From CBDDHT01 sp965228615 (GTDB lineage: Bacteria > Pseudomonadota > Alphaproteobacteria > Rhizobiales > Methyloligellaceae): 64,000 nucleotides of DNA. Positions 25,718-34,597 of this stretch are shown one piece after another. The stretch is taken from assembly GCA_965228615.1 (NCBI GenBank), contig CBDDHT010000003.1, positions 1,178,001 to 1,242,000 of the forward strand. The letters run 5' to 3'. The stretch's first letter is position 1, and each line of letters opens with the position of its first letter. The translations under genes and the position numbers were made by a program. Below the pieces are notes generated by a model. The model was not told the origin of the DNA. It did not search any database and saw only the letters and a program-made list of their open reading frames with translations.

Positions 25718-26248
25718 ATGGCGACAGATATGGTGTTAACGGCGATCGCGCGTGATCGTCCAGGCGTTGTCGAGGCCCTCGCCGATGTCGTCGCTCGCCA
25801 TTCAGGGAATTGGGTCGACAGTTCCATGGCCCGTCTGGCCGGTGAATTTGCCGGTATCGTTCGAATTCGCGTTCCCAATAGCTCGTCGTCATCACTTAAA
25901 ACGGCCCTTGCGGACCTTTCTGCCGACGGGATCGATGTGACGCTTCATGCTGGCGAAGCATCATCGCCGCCGAGCGAACGACGTCTGGCGCGGCTCGAGT
26001 TGACGGGGCTCGACCACACCGGGATCGTGCTTGAAGTCACGCGCGCATTGTCGCAGTACAATGTCAACATCAACAATCTCGAAACGCATGTCTTTCCCGG
26101 CAGCATGGGAGGCGAACCCATGTTCAAGGCCAAAGCTGACATGATACTGCCTCCTGAACTCGATAAAGATGATTTATGCGACGCGCTTGAGCTGATCGCC
26201 AACGACATCATGGTCGAAATCGACCTCGAGGAAACTTCCGAAGGCTAG
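25718..26248 (+). CDS. ACT-domain protein, GcvR-like (glycine cleavage regulator type)
   Basis: The 176-residue protein has two ACT domains: MVLTAIARDRPGVVEALADVVARHSGNWVDSSMARLAGEFAGIVRI at residues about 5-50, and LARLELTGLDHTGIVLEVTRALSQYNVNINNLETHVFPGSMGGEPMF at about 93-140. This layout is that of GcvR, which modulates glycine-cleavage gene control, although homologues elsewhere have broader amino-acid sensing roles. The ATG at 25718 follows GGGAGAATGGCAAG. The next gene, DUF3754, starts 16 bases after the stop, so they may be co-transcribed. Confidence 0.82.
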   Translation: MATDMVLTAIARDRPGVVEALADVVARHSGNWVDSSMARLAGEFAGIVRIRVPNSSSSSLKTALADLSADGIDVTLHAGEASSPPSERRLARLELTGLDHTGIVLEVTRALSQYNVNINNLETHVFPGSMGGEPMFKAKADMILPPELDKDDLCDALELIANDIMVEIDLEETSEG

Positions 26249-26264
26249 GTCATTAGGTCAAGAG

Positions 26265-27620
26265 ATGGATGATTTTTCAATCGGTGAAGAGCCCACCTCC
26301 CCCGATCTGATCGAGGTCGCAGATCTCGAACAAACCGGGCGGGAGAGATTTATTCCTCTGACGCGCTTTGCCCTGCTCGATCGGTTAGCGCGCGCCAGCG
26401 GGCAATCCGTTGTGCAATCGCCCGCATGGCCAGGCTTCGTTCGACGGCTTGCGGCATGGAGGCATATGGAGCACCGAGACCGGTTGATGCGGCTGAAAGA
26501 ACGCTACCTTCCCTTCAGCCCCGATCGCGACACGGTTCGCGTCCTGACATTTTCTGACGCCGAACTCGATCGGATCCGGACTGAATTCGTCGCGGAAGTC
26601 ACGGCACTTCTCGAAAGAGCCAATTACGAGCGCATCACGGAAGAAGATCTTCAGCAGCTTCTGAACGCGCGCTCGCCCTATGGGCTCAAGCTCGATGTCG
26701 ATCTCAGTGAGTATGAGGAGATCCTCATTTTCAGCCGGGGGAGTGCCGTCGAGACACGGGAAGAGCGCGACATCAAGAAGTTGTATCTGACCAAGACGAA
26801 GTTCGAAGTCCCCGTATTTCTGAGACTCTTCATGCTCGCGAAACTGAAGACGGAAAAGGATCGCCTTGCAGAGATCATGCGCACGGAAGGACTCGATGCG
26901 GACAAGGCGGAAAAACGGCTCCGGCAACTCAGAAAGCACCTGCCAAAGGAAGCATCCTTCGAGCACATCTATCTGAAGCTGTTCAAACGGATTCCCCAAA
27001 TCGATCTCGAAATGCTCTTCCCCAACACCAAGGTGTCCTTCAAGCCGCTGGACAAGATCCGCCTTGGATTGACAGCAGGAGGCGGCACGGTCGCCGGTGT
27101 TGCCGGCGCGGCAACGAAGGTCATGGCAGCGGCGAATCCCGTGACGCTGGCGGTCGCACTTGCCGGGCTTGTCGGCGTGATTTTTCGGCAGGTCATGGCC
27201 TTCTTCAATACGCGCAACCAATACATGATGGTACTGGCGCAGAATCTCTTCTTCCACAATCTTGCGAACAACCGCGGCGTGCTGACGCTCCTGGTCGATC
27301 GGGCTGAAGAAGAGGACATCAAGGAAGACCTGCTGCTCTATGCGTTCTTTGGCGAAGGTCCTAGGCGGTTAAACGCGCTTGGCCCCGTGAAACAGGCGAT
27401 CGAGGAGTTTGTGGAGCGCGAGACCGGCAAGCGTCTGGATTATGACCTGTTCGATACGATCGAGCGCCTGCGGGAAGACGGTCTCTTGATAGAGGGCGGC
27501 AACGGTTCGATCGTTCTGCTGTCACCCGAGGATGCATGCCGTCACCTCGAGCACCGCTGGCAGTCTTGTCTCGATCGAGAGGCTACAGAGCCTGTGATGC
27601 AGGAGGCCGTAGCCTCGTGA
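26265..27620 (+). CDS. DUF3754 (TMEM143-like) membrane protein
   Basis: The 451-residue protein is recognised by RERFIPLTRFALLDRL, YEEILIFSRGSAVET, and FKRIPQIDLEMLFPNTKVSFKPLDKIRLGLTAGGGTVAG. Two or so hydrophobic segments at about residues 270-312 anchor it. The C-terminus contains a helical DLLLYAFFGEG region. Homologues occur in eukaryotic organelles as TMEM143, but no function is established. It overlaps prmA by four bases (GTGA), so translation of the two genes is probably coupled. Confidence 0.78.
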   Translation: MDDFSIGEEPTSPDLIEVADLEQTGRERFIPLTRFALLDRLARASGQSVVQSPAWPGFVRRLAAWRHMEHRDRLMRLKERYLPFSPDRDTVRVLTFSDAELDRIRTEFVAEVTALLERANYERITEEDLQQLLNARSPYGLKLDVDLSEYEEILIFSRGSAVETREERDIKKLYLTKTKFEVPVFLRLFMLAKLKTEKDRLAEIMRTEGLDADKAEKRLRQLRKHLPKEASFEHIYLKLFKRIPQIDLEMLFPNTKVSFKPLDKIRLGLTAGGGTVAGVAGAATKVMAAANPVTLAVALAGLVGVIFRQVMAFFNTRNQYMMVLAQNLFFHNLANNRGVLTLLVDRAEEEDIKEDLLLYAFFGEGPRRLNALGPVKQAIEEFVERETGKRLDYDLFDTIERLREDGLLIEGGNGSIVLLSPEDACRHLEHRWQSCLDREATEPVMQEAVAS

Positions 27621-28507
27621 CATCGGAACGGTGCTTCACGGCTCGCCTCCTCGTTGACGCGGAGCTTGCCGAGGCCGTCGCCGAAGCGCTTTCCCAAGAC
27701 GATAGCATGCCGGCTATGGCTGTCGCCCACTTTGGGGCGCCCAACGGACAACAGGACGTTACGGCCTATTATGAGGCGAGACCCGATGCAGAGGGTCTAA
27801 AGAACATTGTCAAGTCTACCGTTCCCGCCGCCGCAGCATTGCCCGAAATCGAACTGGCTGTTCTTGAACCTGAAAACTGGGTCGTGAAATCGCAGGAAAG
27901 GCTGCATCCGGTCGAAGGAGGACGATTTATCGTTCATGGCAGCCATGACTTGGATCGCTTCCGGACATATCGCCGTGCCATATTGATCGACGCCGGTCAG
28001 GCTTTCGGCACCGCACATCACGGCACAACCCGTGGCTGCCTGATCGCTCTATCGAACCGTCTCAAGCTTGGGCTTCCATGCCGCATGCTCGATATCGGCA
28101 CCGGTTCGGGCGTCTTGGCGATCGCTGCGGCAAAAGCTGGAGCAAGCAATGTGATCGCAACGGACATCGATCCGATTGCGGTTACTGTTGCACAGGAAAA
28201 CGCTCGGCTGAATAAAGTTGCGACCCGCGTATCGTTCCTGCAGGCCAACGGTCTCGATCATCCTCTCTTACGCCATGCAGACGGGTTCGATCTTGTGTTT
28301 GCAAACATCCTTGCAAGGCCACTGGCACGGCTCGCGCCTGACATCGCCAATGCGCTGGTTCGCGGAGGCGATCTCGTGCTTTCGGGACTCATTCCAAGTC
28401 AGGCTCGCCCCATCGCCGCGCGATACCGATCGATGGGATTCTCGCTGCTTCGCTCGAGCATCGTCGACGGTTGGTCGACACTTTTCCTTAGCCGTCGAAG
28501 CGGCTGA
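27617..28507 (+). CDS. prmA: ribosomal protein L11 methyltransferase
   Basis: PrmA trimethylates lysines and the N-terminus of ribosomal protein L11 using S-adenosylmethionine. The 296-residue protein shows the AdoMet site LDIGTGSGVLAIAAAKAGA, ATDIDPIAV, and VFANILARPLARLAPDIA, with the N-terminal ferredoxin-like recognition domain ahead and AFGTAHHGTTRGCL between. The GTG at 27617 is chosen because AGGAGG lies upstream and it overlaps the DUF3754 stop as GTGA; a longer frame back to 27536 reads through that gene. A 24-base palindrome follows the stop. Confidence 0.93.
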   Translation: MTSERCFTARLLVDAELAEAVAEALSQDDSMPAMAVAHFGAPNGQQDVTAYYEARPDAEGLKNIVKSTVPAAAALPEIELAVLEPENWVVKSQERLHPVEGGRFIVHGSHDLDRFRTYRRAILIDAGQAFGTAHHGTTRGCLIALSNRLKLGLPCRMLDIGTGSGVLAIAAAKAGASNVIATDIDPIAVTVAQENARLNKVATRVSFLQANGLDHPLLRHADGFDLVFANILARPLARLAPDIANALVRGGDLVLSGLIPSQARPIAARYRSMGFSLLRSSIVDGWSTLFLSRRSG

Positions 28508-28526
28508 CTGTACCACTGCTCGGAAG

Positions 28527-28550
28527 GCCGAGCCGCTTAAGCGGCTCGGC
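28527..28550. terminator. 24-bp perfect palindrome, probable bidirectional terminator
   Basis: A perfect 12+12 palindrome (GCCGAGCCGCTT and its complement) lies 20 bases after the prmA stop. It covers the last codons and TAA stop of the convergent small gene. No U-tract follows on either strand, so termination strength is uncertain. Confidence 0.5.
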
Positions 28551-28770
28551 GTCCCTTGCGCAGTCGTATCAATTCTTTGGGATGGATTTCCGCCCGTAAC
28601 AAATCGACTTCGCCGATCCGACAGGCTCGGCCCGTCTCGTCTTCCGGCGGCGAGCTCTCTAAAAATTCCGTGAAATGACCGGTCAATTTCCGGAAATTTC
28701 TGCTTGCAAATCTGTCTAGCCAACGACCAAAACCGTGGTCGTAAAGCCTGATTGCGTTCGTCTGTGCCAT
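28537..28770 (-). CDS. small basic hypothetical protein
   Basis: The 77-residue protein MAQTNAIRLYDHGFGRWLD... is rich in arginine and has no recognised domain. An ATG at 28770 with GGAG seven bases upstream supports it as a real gene. The C-terminal ELIRLRKGRRAA is encoded partly in the 24-bp palindrome. It lies 104 bases after another small basic gene in the same direction. The spacing and the short hairpin between them do not prove an operon. Confidence 0.5.
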   Translation of the reverse strand: MAQTNAIRLYDHGFGRWLDRFASRNFRKLTGHFTEFLESSPPEDETGRACRIGEVDLLRAEIHPKELIRLRKGRRAA

Positions 28771-28874
28771 CTGTCGCTCCAGTCGGCCCCCGGAGCGTCA
28801 CTCAGCTATGCGCTGTCACTGCGACCGGAAATGGGGGGTGTTCGACACGTTGAACAGGTAGATTATACGAAGGT

Positions 28875-29123
28875 CTAATCCGATCCGCGTCCGTCGGTTC
28901 CGGACAAGGGATTTCCGCTTCTGAGGCGCGCGATCTCATCTGCATTCAAATTGAGCGCTTTGAGTGCCTTATCGTCGAACCCTGAGAGATGTCTTGCAAT
29001 TCTGCGATTGGCTTCGCGTTGACGTGCCGCAATGAACTTGTTGAACAGCCGGCGACCCCAACTTTGTCCCTTGGCACCACGGTCGGCACCTGGGAGGTTT
29101 GTGTATGTTGTTGCTGCGTTCAT
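28875..29123 (-). CDS. DUF1127-like small protein
   Basis: The 82-residue protein has the DUF1127-like helical pattern WGRRLFNKFIAARQREANRRIARHLSGFDDKALKALNLNADEIARLRSG. Such small arginine-rich proteins bind RNA or tune phosphate, nitrogen and stress responses in several alphaproteobacteria; the function here is inferred only. The ATG at 29123 has TAGGAAGAG upstream. The 285 bases between it and the divergent pepP gene hold no other gene. Confidence 0.6.
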   Translation of the reverse strand: MNAATTYTNLPGADRGAKGQSWGRRLFNKFIAARQREANRRIARHLSGFDDKALKALNLNADEIARLRSGNPLSGTDGRGSD

Positions 29124-29408
29124 TACTCTTCCTATCTCCATGGCCGCCCGCATAGGGGGCGGCATCCTTGATCCAAGAGATAGTGCGATTCGACTTTAGG
29201 AGTAGACCTTCTTGCTGCATCGCAGCATTGCACCGGCCGCATGGCGGGATTCATCAGATTGTCAAATTCTTGCAATGGTCAACCGGCCGGACCGATTTGA
29301 ATGACCTTGGGTCATCGCGGCATAAATGGCATAGGAATCCGCGCCATCAGGTTATGCATTCACGATCCAAATCCTCTCTCTGCAAAACGACGCTAAAGGG
29401 TTTTCGCT

Positions 29409-31232
29409 ATGTTTCAGACTTTCGACAGTATCGCCGACCCAACGAAAGGTGCTGAAAGGGTAGCAAGCCTCAGACAGGAGTTCGCCGAACGCGGGTTAAT
29501 CGGCTTTATCGTCCCGCGAACAGACGAGTACCAGAATGAATATGTGCCGCCTTCGGCCGAACGGCTTGCCTGGTTGACCGGCTTTTCCGGCTCGGCGGGC
29601 CTAGCGATTGTAGCGGCGGAGCGTGCGGCACTGTTTGTCGATGGTCGGTATACGATCCAGGCGCGCGATCAGGTCGATGGCGATCTTTTCGAGATCCTGC
29701 AAATCCCCGATGCAAAACCCTTCGAGTGGCTTGCCAGGCAAGTAAAGGCGGGTGATCGCTTCGGCTACGACCCAAGGCTTCACACCGTCGATGGCGTCAA
29801 GCGAATGCAGAAAGCCGTCGATGCATCCGGTGCCGTTCTTGAGGCGATCGACGAAAATCCCGTCGACGCGATCTGGTCCGATCGACCGCCTCCTCCTTCT
29901 GCCAAGGTCCGACCCCATCCGATCGAGTTTGCCGGTGTTGAAGCCAGCGAAAAGATCACCGAACTTCAGAATGCGACCAAAGAGGCCGACGCCGATGCGG
30001 CCCTGCTGACATCACCGGAGTCGGTCTGCTGGGCACTCAACATCCGCGGCTCCGATGTGGCCCACACACCTCTCGCCCTTTGCACAGCAATCATCCATGC
30101 AGACGGCAAGCCGGAGCTGTTCGTCGCCGGCGACAAACTCGACAGTGCGGTGCGAGACTATCTGACCGGCATCGCCGATGTTCGTGAGCCGGCCGAGATT
30201 TCAGAGCGCCTTACAAGGCTTGGCGCGGACAAGGCGCGGGTTCAACTTGACCCTGGCAGTTCACCCCACTGGTATGCGGAACAATTGGACGATGCCGGCG
30301 CGGATATCCGTCATGGCACCGATCCATGCGTCCTTCCCAGAGCGCGCAAGAACGCCGCCGAGATCCATGGCGCAAAAGCGGCGCACAAACGAGACGGCGG
30401 CGCTGTCTGCCGATTTCTCTGCTGGCTCGACGAAAACGCCAGAGATGGCTCCGTCGACGAGATCGCCGCCGCTCGCAAACTCGAGGGTTTTCGGGCGGAC
30501 ACCGGCGAACTCCACGATATCAGCTTCGATACGATTTCCGGGGCTGGATCGAATGGGGCCATTGTCCACTATCGTGTCACCGAGGCGACCAATCGCCAGC
30601 TTGATCCGGGTTCGCTCTACCTCGTCGATTCCGGTGCACAATATCTCGATGGCACAACGGACATCACACGGACCATCGCCATTGGCGAGCCCACGCCCCA
30701 GATGCGGCGACACTTCACTTTGGTTCTCAAAGGACATATCGCAGTGGCCACGGCGCGCTTTCCGAAAGGCACACGCGGACAGGATCTTGATCCGTTTGCC
30801 CGGCGCGCGCTCTGGGCGGCCGGGCTCGATTATGACCATGGTACAGGTCACGGCGTCGGGAGCTTCCTGTCGGTCCATGAAGGCCCGCAGCGGATATCGA
30901 AGCTCGGCCCTGCTCCCCTGGAGCCCGGCATGATTTGTTCAAACGAACCGGGTTTCTATCGCGAAGGCGAATATGGCATCCGGATTGAGAATCTTGAACT
31001 CGTCACGGCAGCCTCACCCATTGAAGGCGGAGATCGCGAGATGCAGGGATTTGAGACGCTCACTCTGGCCCCTATCGATCGGACGCTCATCGAACCGGAT
31101 CTGCTCACGGCAGATGAGGTAACCTGGCTGGACACCTATCATGCCCGTGTCAGGACGGAAATCGGACCGCTATTGGATGCCGATGCAAAGACGTGGCTGG
31201 AGCGGGCAACCAGGAGGCTTGCAGACCAATGA
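29409..31232 (+). CDS. pepP: Xaa-Pro aminopeptidase (M24B, aminopeptidase P)
   Basis: The 607-residue protein removes N-terminal residues ahead of proline. It is of the long three-domain type: two creatinase N-terminal-like domains (residues about 1-310), then the pita-bread catalytic domain. Metal ligands are present: the two aspartates in YLVDSGAQYLDGTTDITRT, the histidine in HGTGHGVGSFLSVHEGPQ, and the glutamates in SNEPGFYREGEYGIRIEN. The ATG at 29409 has AAAGGG eight bases upstream. The SDR gene overlaps the stop by four bases (ATGA), suggesting coupling. Confidence 0.93.
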   Translation: MFQTFDSIADPTKGAERVASLRQEFAERGLIGFIVPRTDEYQNEYVPPSAERLAWLTGFSGSAGLAIVAAERAALFVDGRYTIQARDQVDGDLFEILQIPDAKPFEWLARQVKAGDRFGYDPRLHTVDGVKRMQKAVDASGAVLEAIDENPVDAIWSDRPPPPSAKVRPHPIEFAGVEASEKITELQNATKEADADAALLTSPESVCWALNIRGSDVAHTPLALCTAIIHADGKPELFVAGDKLDSAVRDYLTGIADVREPAEISERLTRLGADKARVQLDPGSSPHWYAEQLDDAGADIRHGTDPCVLPRARKNAAEIHGAKAAHKRDGGAVCRFLCWLDENARDGSVDEIAAARKLEGFRADTGELHDISFDTISGAGSNGAIVHYRVTEATNRQLDPGSLYLVDSGAQYLDGTTDITRTIAIGEPTPQMRRHFTLVLKGHIAVATARFPKGTRGQDLDPFARRALWAAGLDYDHGTGHGVGSFLSVHEGPQRISKLGPAPLEPGMICSNEPGFYREGEYGIRIENLELVTAASPIEGGDREMQGFETLTLAPIDRTLIEPDLLTADEVTWLDTYHARVRTEIGPLLDADAKTWLERATRRLADQ

Positions 31233-31975
31233 ATGGCGTTATGATCATTACCGGTGGATCGCGCGGCATCGGTGCCGCGACGGCCCGGCTCGGGGCGAAC
31301 CGGGGCTATGCAGTCGCAATCAACTTTCGAAGCGCCGGCGATGCGGCCGAAGCGCTCGTGAAAGAAATCCAAGATGCGGGAGGCCGAGCGACCGCCGTTC
31401 AGGCAGATGTTTCAAATGAAGCCGACGTCATTCGGCTCTTTGATTCGGCGACCGCTGACCTTGGACCGGTCACGGCGCTGGTCAACAATGCCGGCATCCT
31501 TGAGCAGCAGATGCCCCTTGTCGACATGAGCGTCGACCGCGTCGATCGCATTTATGCGACCAATGTGCGTGGCGCATTCCTCTGTCTGCGTGAAGCGGTG
31601 CGACGGATGTCAACGACAAAGGGCGGTCCGGGCGGCACTATCGTCAATGTCTCTTCGCGAGCAGCTCTGCTCGGTGCGCCGAACGAGTATATCGACTATG
31701 CGGCAACAAAGGGTGCCCTCGATACGATGACGATCGGCCTTTCTAAGGAAGTTGCCGGCGAAGGAATTCGCGTCAATGGCGTGCGGCCGGGTTTCATCAA
31801 GACTGAAATGCACGCCTCGGGTGGTGAACCCGGCCGCGTTGAAAGAGTGAAAAGCGGAGTCCCACTACAACGGGGCGGAGAACCGGAGGAAGTCGCCGAG
31901 GCCATCCTCTGGCTACTCTCGGACGGGGCGTCTTACTCCACAGGAACGTTCATCGACGTTAGCGGCGGCCGCTAG
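31229..31975 (+). CDS. short-chain dehydrogenase/reductase
   Basis: The 248-residue classical SDR has the NAD(P)-binding TGGSRGIGAATAR, the structural NNAGI, the catalytic Ser in NVSSRAAL, and YxxxK in YIDYAATKGALD. The end PEEVAEAILWLLSDGASYSTGTFIDVSGGR is typical of the sugar/3-oxoacyl reductase branch. The substrate is unknown. The start at 31229 overlaps the pepP stop as ATGA. Its own TAG stop shares a CTAG with the stop of the convergent downstream gene. Confidence 0.9.
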   Translation: MNGVMIITGGSRGIGAATARLGANRGYAVAINFRSAGDAAEALVKEIQDAGGRATAVQADVSNEADVIRLFDSATADLGPVTALVNNAGILEQQMPLVDMSVDRVDRIYATNVRGAFLCLREAVRRMSTTKGGPGGTIVNVSSRAALLGAPNEYIDYAATKGALDTMTIGLSKEVAGEGIRVNGVRPGFIKTEMHASGGEPGRVERVKSGVPLQRGGEPEEVAEAILWLLSDGASYSTGTFIDVSGGR

Positions 31976-32343
31976 ACACCTTTGTTCGGCATAGCGTTCG
32001 CGCGTCCCGTATGGGCGTGATCGGCGATCATTGCCTCGATCCATGCTGCGGCAGGCTCAAGCGCATCATGAACGTCTGACGCATTTTCCGTCTTGCACGG
32101 TGCCCCATCCATCCAGTCATGCTTGCCCCAATAGGTGCGATAGGTGCCATCATCCCTCAACTGCATCGAGAAATGGAGAAGAACCGCGCTCTTGAACTCC
32201 ATACCGTGGTGAATGAATGGGATACCCGTAATGTTGACAACCACTTCATTGTCAGCGATCTCGCTTGTCACGGTCCCGGGGAATTTCCGCTCTTTCAGAA
32301 TTTCGTCGATATGAGCCTTGGCGGCTTCTATGTCGGCTATCAT
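31972..32343 (-). CDS. hypothetical protein
   Basis: The 123-residue soluble protein MIADIEAAKAHIDEILKERKF... contains VTSEIADNEVVVNITGIPF, SMQLRDDGTYRTYWGKHDWMDGAPCKT and a helical C-terminus. I do not recognise it. The start is uncertain: an ATG at 32343 was taken, and 17 residues upstream are in frame without a better signal. Its TAG stop overlaps the stop of the convergent SDR gene in the shared CTAG. Confidence 0.55.
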   Translation of the reverse strand: MIADIEAAKAHIDEILKERKFPGTVTSEIADNEVVVNITGIPFIHHGMEFKSAVLLHFSMQLRDDGTYRTYWGKHDWMDGAPCKTENASDVHDALEPAAAWIEAMIADHAHTGRANAMPNKGV

Positions 32344-32458
32344 CTCTTCATTTCCATTCCAAGCTTGGACAAACATCCAAGCAAGATACGCCAACTTGGA
32401 GGCACATAAGTTGCACTGACATCATAGAATCGATCAATTTTTCGATACCCGATCGACA

Positions 32459-34588
32459 CTACGAATTCTCACCGATCATGGCGAACCACTCGTCTTCCGA
32501 CAGCACAGTCAGACCAAGCTCGGCTGCTTTCTTGGCCTTCGATCCCGCCCCCGGTCCAGCGACCACAAAGTCTGTCCGAGCCGAAACCGAACCCGCTACC
32601 TTTGCACCCAGCCTTTCGGCACTGACTTTGGCTTCGGAGCGGCTCATCCGTTCCAGTGTGCCGGTAAAGACAACCGTCTTGCCCCCGACTGCCGAATCGG
32701 AGACTTGCAGTTCGAATGTTTCCGGTTGCACTTCTTCCAGAAGAGCCTTGAGCGCCTCCTCATTGTGAGGCTCGGCGAAAAACTCGACGATGGCTTTCGC
32801 GACGACTTCGCCGATACCATCAATATCCACCAGCTCCTGATAAGCCGCGCTCTCAGGGTCGCCTGCTGCTTTCATAGCCGCCATCAGCGACTCGATTGTG
32901 CCATATGTCTTGGCAAGAAGCCGCGCTGTGGATTCACCGACATGGCGAATGCCGAGCGCAAACATGAAACGGTCCAAAGAGATTTTTCGCCGCTCGTCGA
33001 TCGCGGCAAACAGATTGGCGACGGATTTGTCACCCCACCCGTCTTTTTTTGCCAACGGGTTCTCGGAACGCGCATCGCGCCCGGCCAATGTAAAAATGTC
33101 GGCTGGACGCATGATCCAGCCTTCCTCATAGAAGGCCTCGACCTGCTTTGCGCCCAATCCTTCAATATCGAAGGCGTTGCGTGACACAAAATGTTTCAGG
33201 CGCTCGACAGCCTGTGCCGGACAGATCAGGCCTCCGGTACAACGGCGGATGACATCTTCCTTGCCGGTCTTAGGATTGACCTCGCGAACGGCGTGACTTC
33301 CACATGCCGGGCAGCGCGTCGGATAGACGAACGCCGGTGGCTCGGGATCTGTCGACCGCGTCCCGTCGACGACGCCAAGGACCTGAGGAATGACGTCACC
33401 CGCCCTCTGGACGATTACCATATCGCCCTCGCGCACATCCTTGCGCGCGATTTCATCCTCGTTGTGAAGCGTCGCGTTCTGGACAACCACCCCCCCCACC
33501 GTGACAGGCGCAAGCTTTGCGACCGGCGTTATGGCACCTGTTCGGCCGACTTGGATTTCGATTTTTTCGAGTCGCGTCGTCGCTTTCTCGGCCGGGAATT
33601 TGTGAGCAATCGCCCATCGCGGCGAGCGAGAGACAAACCCGAGTCGTCCCTGCAGATCGAGCCTGTCGACCTTATAGACCACGCCATCGATATCGTAGCC
33701 GAGGGTTGCCCGCGCCGCCTCGATATCCCGATAGGTCGCAAGCATCTCATCGACGCCTTCACAGCGCCTGACCAGGGGGCTGACCGGAAATCCCCAGCGT
33801 CCGAGCGCCTCGATCATGCCGGACTGGGAATCTGCAGGCAGCGCGCTCGCTTCCCCCCACGCATAGGCAAAAAATTTGAGCGGGCGATCGGCGGTCACGC
33901 TCGGATCGAGTTGCCGCAGCGAGCCCGATGCGGTGTTCCGTGGATTGACGTAAGTCTGGAGGCCACGTTCCGCCTGGCGGGCATTGAGTTCAGCGAAATC
34001 CTCATGGCGCATATAGATTTCGCCTCGAACCTCAAAGGTTGCCGGGAAATCCTTGGCACGAATGCGATCGGGGATTTCATCGATCGTGCGAATGTTGGCG
34101 GTGACGTTTTCTCCCACATAGCCGTCCCCGCGAGTCGTCCCAAGAACGAGCGCCCCGTCCTCATAACGCAGCGATATCGACAATCCGTCGATTTTCGGTT
34201 CAGCCATGAATGCAGCGTCGTCCGCCTCACCGCTCTTGAAGAAGCGACGGATGCGCTCGACGAATTCTGTCACATCGTCATCGGCAAACGCGTTGCCGAG
34301 GGATAGCATCGGGACGGCATGATTGACCTTGTCGAACTGCTCGGAGGGAGCTGCCCCAATACGGGCGCTGGGGCTGTCCGGGCGTACGAGATCGGGAAAG
34401 CGTGCCTCGATCTCGGCGTTACGCTGTCTGAGCGCATCGTAGTCCGCATCGGAGACTTCGGGGGCTTCGCTACGATAGTAGAGTTCGTCGTGTCGCGCGA
34501 TTTCGAGCGCGAGTCGTTCAAGCTCCGCCCGCGCTTCGGCTTCGCTCAGTTTGGCGACCGGCTCCAAGGCGTTGGTATCCGTTGACAT
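32459..34588 (-). CDS. ligA: NAD-dependent DNA ligase
   Basis: LigA seals nicks during replication and repair using NAD+. The 709-residue protein has the Ia/adenylation domains with AEPKIDGLSISLRYEDG (nucleophilic Lys) and GDGYVGENVT; an OB fold with GRTGAITPVAKL; a four-Cys zinc finger (CPACGSH, then CTGGLICPAQ); a helix-hairpin-helix region; and a C-terminal BRCT domain (GGKTVVFTGTLERMSRSEAK). The ATG at 34588 follows GAGG. It lies nine bases after recN, so they are co-transcribed. Confidence 0.96.
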   Translation of the reverse strand: MSTDTNALEPVAKLSEAEARAELERLALEIARHDELYYRSEAPEVSDADYDALRQRNAEIEARFPDLVRPDSPSARIGAAPSEQFDKVNHAVPMLSLGNAFADDDVTEFVERIRRFFKSGEADDAAFMAEPKIDGLSISLRYEDGALVLGTTRGDGYVGENVTANIRTIDEIPDRIRAKDFPATFEVRGEIYMRHEDFAELNARQAERGLQTYVNPRNTASGSLRQLDPSVTADRPLKFFAYAWGEASALPADSQSGMIEALGRWGFPVSPLVRRCEGVDEMLATYRDIEAARATLGYDIDGVVYKVDRLDLQGRLGFVSRSPRWAIAHKFPAEKATTRLEKIEIQVGRTGAITPVAKLAPVTVGGVVVQNATLHNEDEIARKDVREGDMVIVQRAGDVIPQVLGVVDGTRSTDPEPPAFVYPTRCPACGSHAVREVNPKTGKEDVIRRCTGGLICPAQAVERLKHFVSRNAFDIEGLGAKQVEAFYEEGWIMRPADIFTLAGRDARSENPLAKKDGWGDKSVANLFAAIDERRKISLDRFMFALGIRHVGESTARLLAKTYGTIESLMAAMKAAGDPESAAYQELVDIDGIGEVVAKAIVEFFAEPHNEEALKALLEEVQPETFELQVSDSAVGGKTVVFTGTLERMSRSEAKVSAERLGAKVAGSVSARTDFVVAGPGAGSKAKKAAELGLTVLSEDEWFAMIGENS

Positions 34589-34597
34589 GGACAAGCC

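Noticed and set aside
28537..29123. The two small basic genes as a toxin-antitoxin pair.
   Set aside because: One is DUF1127-like, they are 104 bases apart, and neither has toxin features.
33191..34306. A 371-codon plus-strand frame.
   Set aside because: It lies entirely antisense to ligA, whose motifs and length are complete. Long open antisense frames are common at this base composition.
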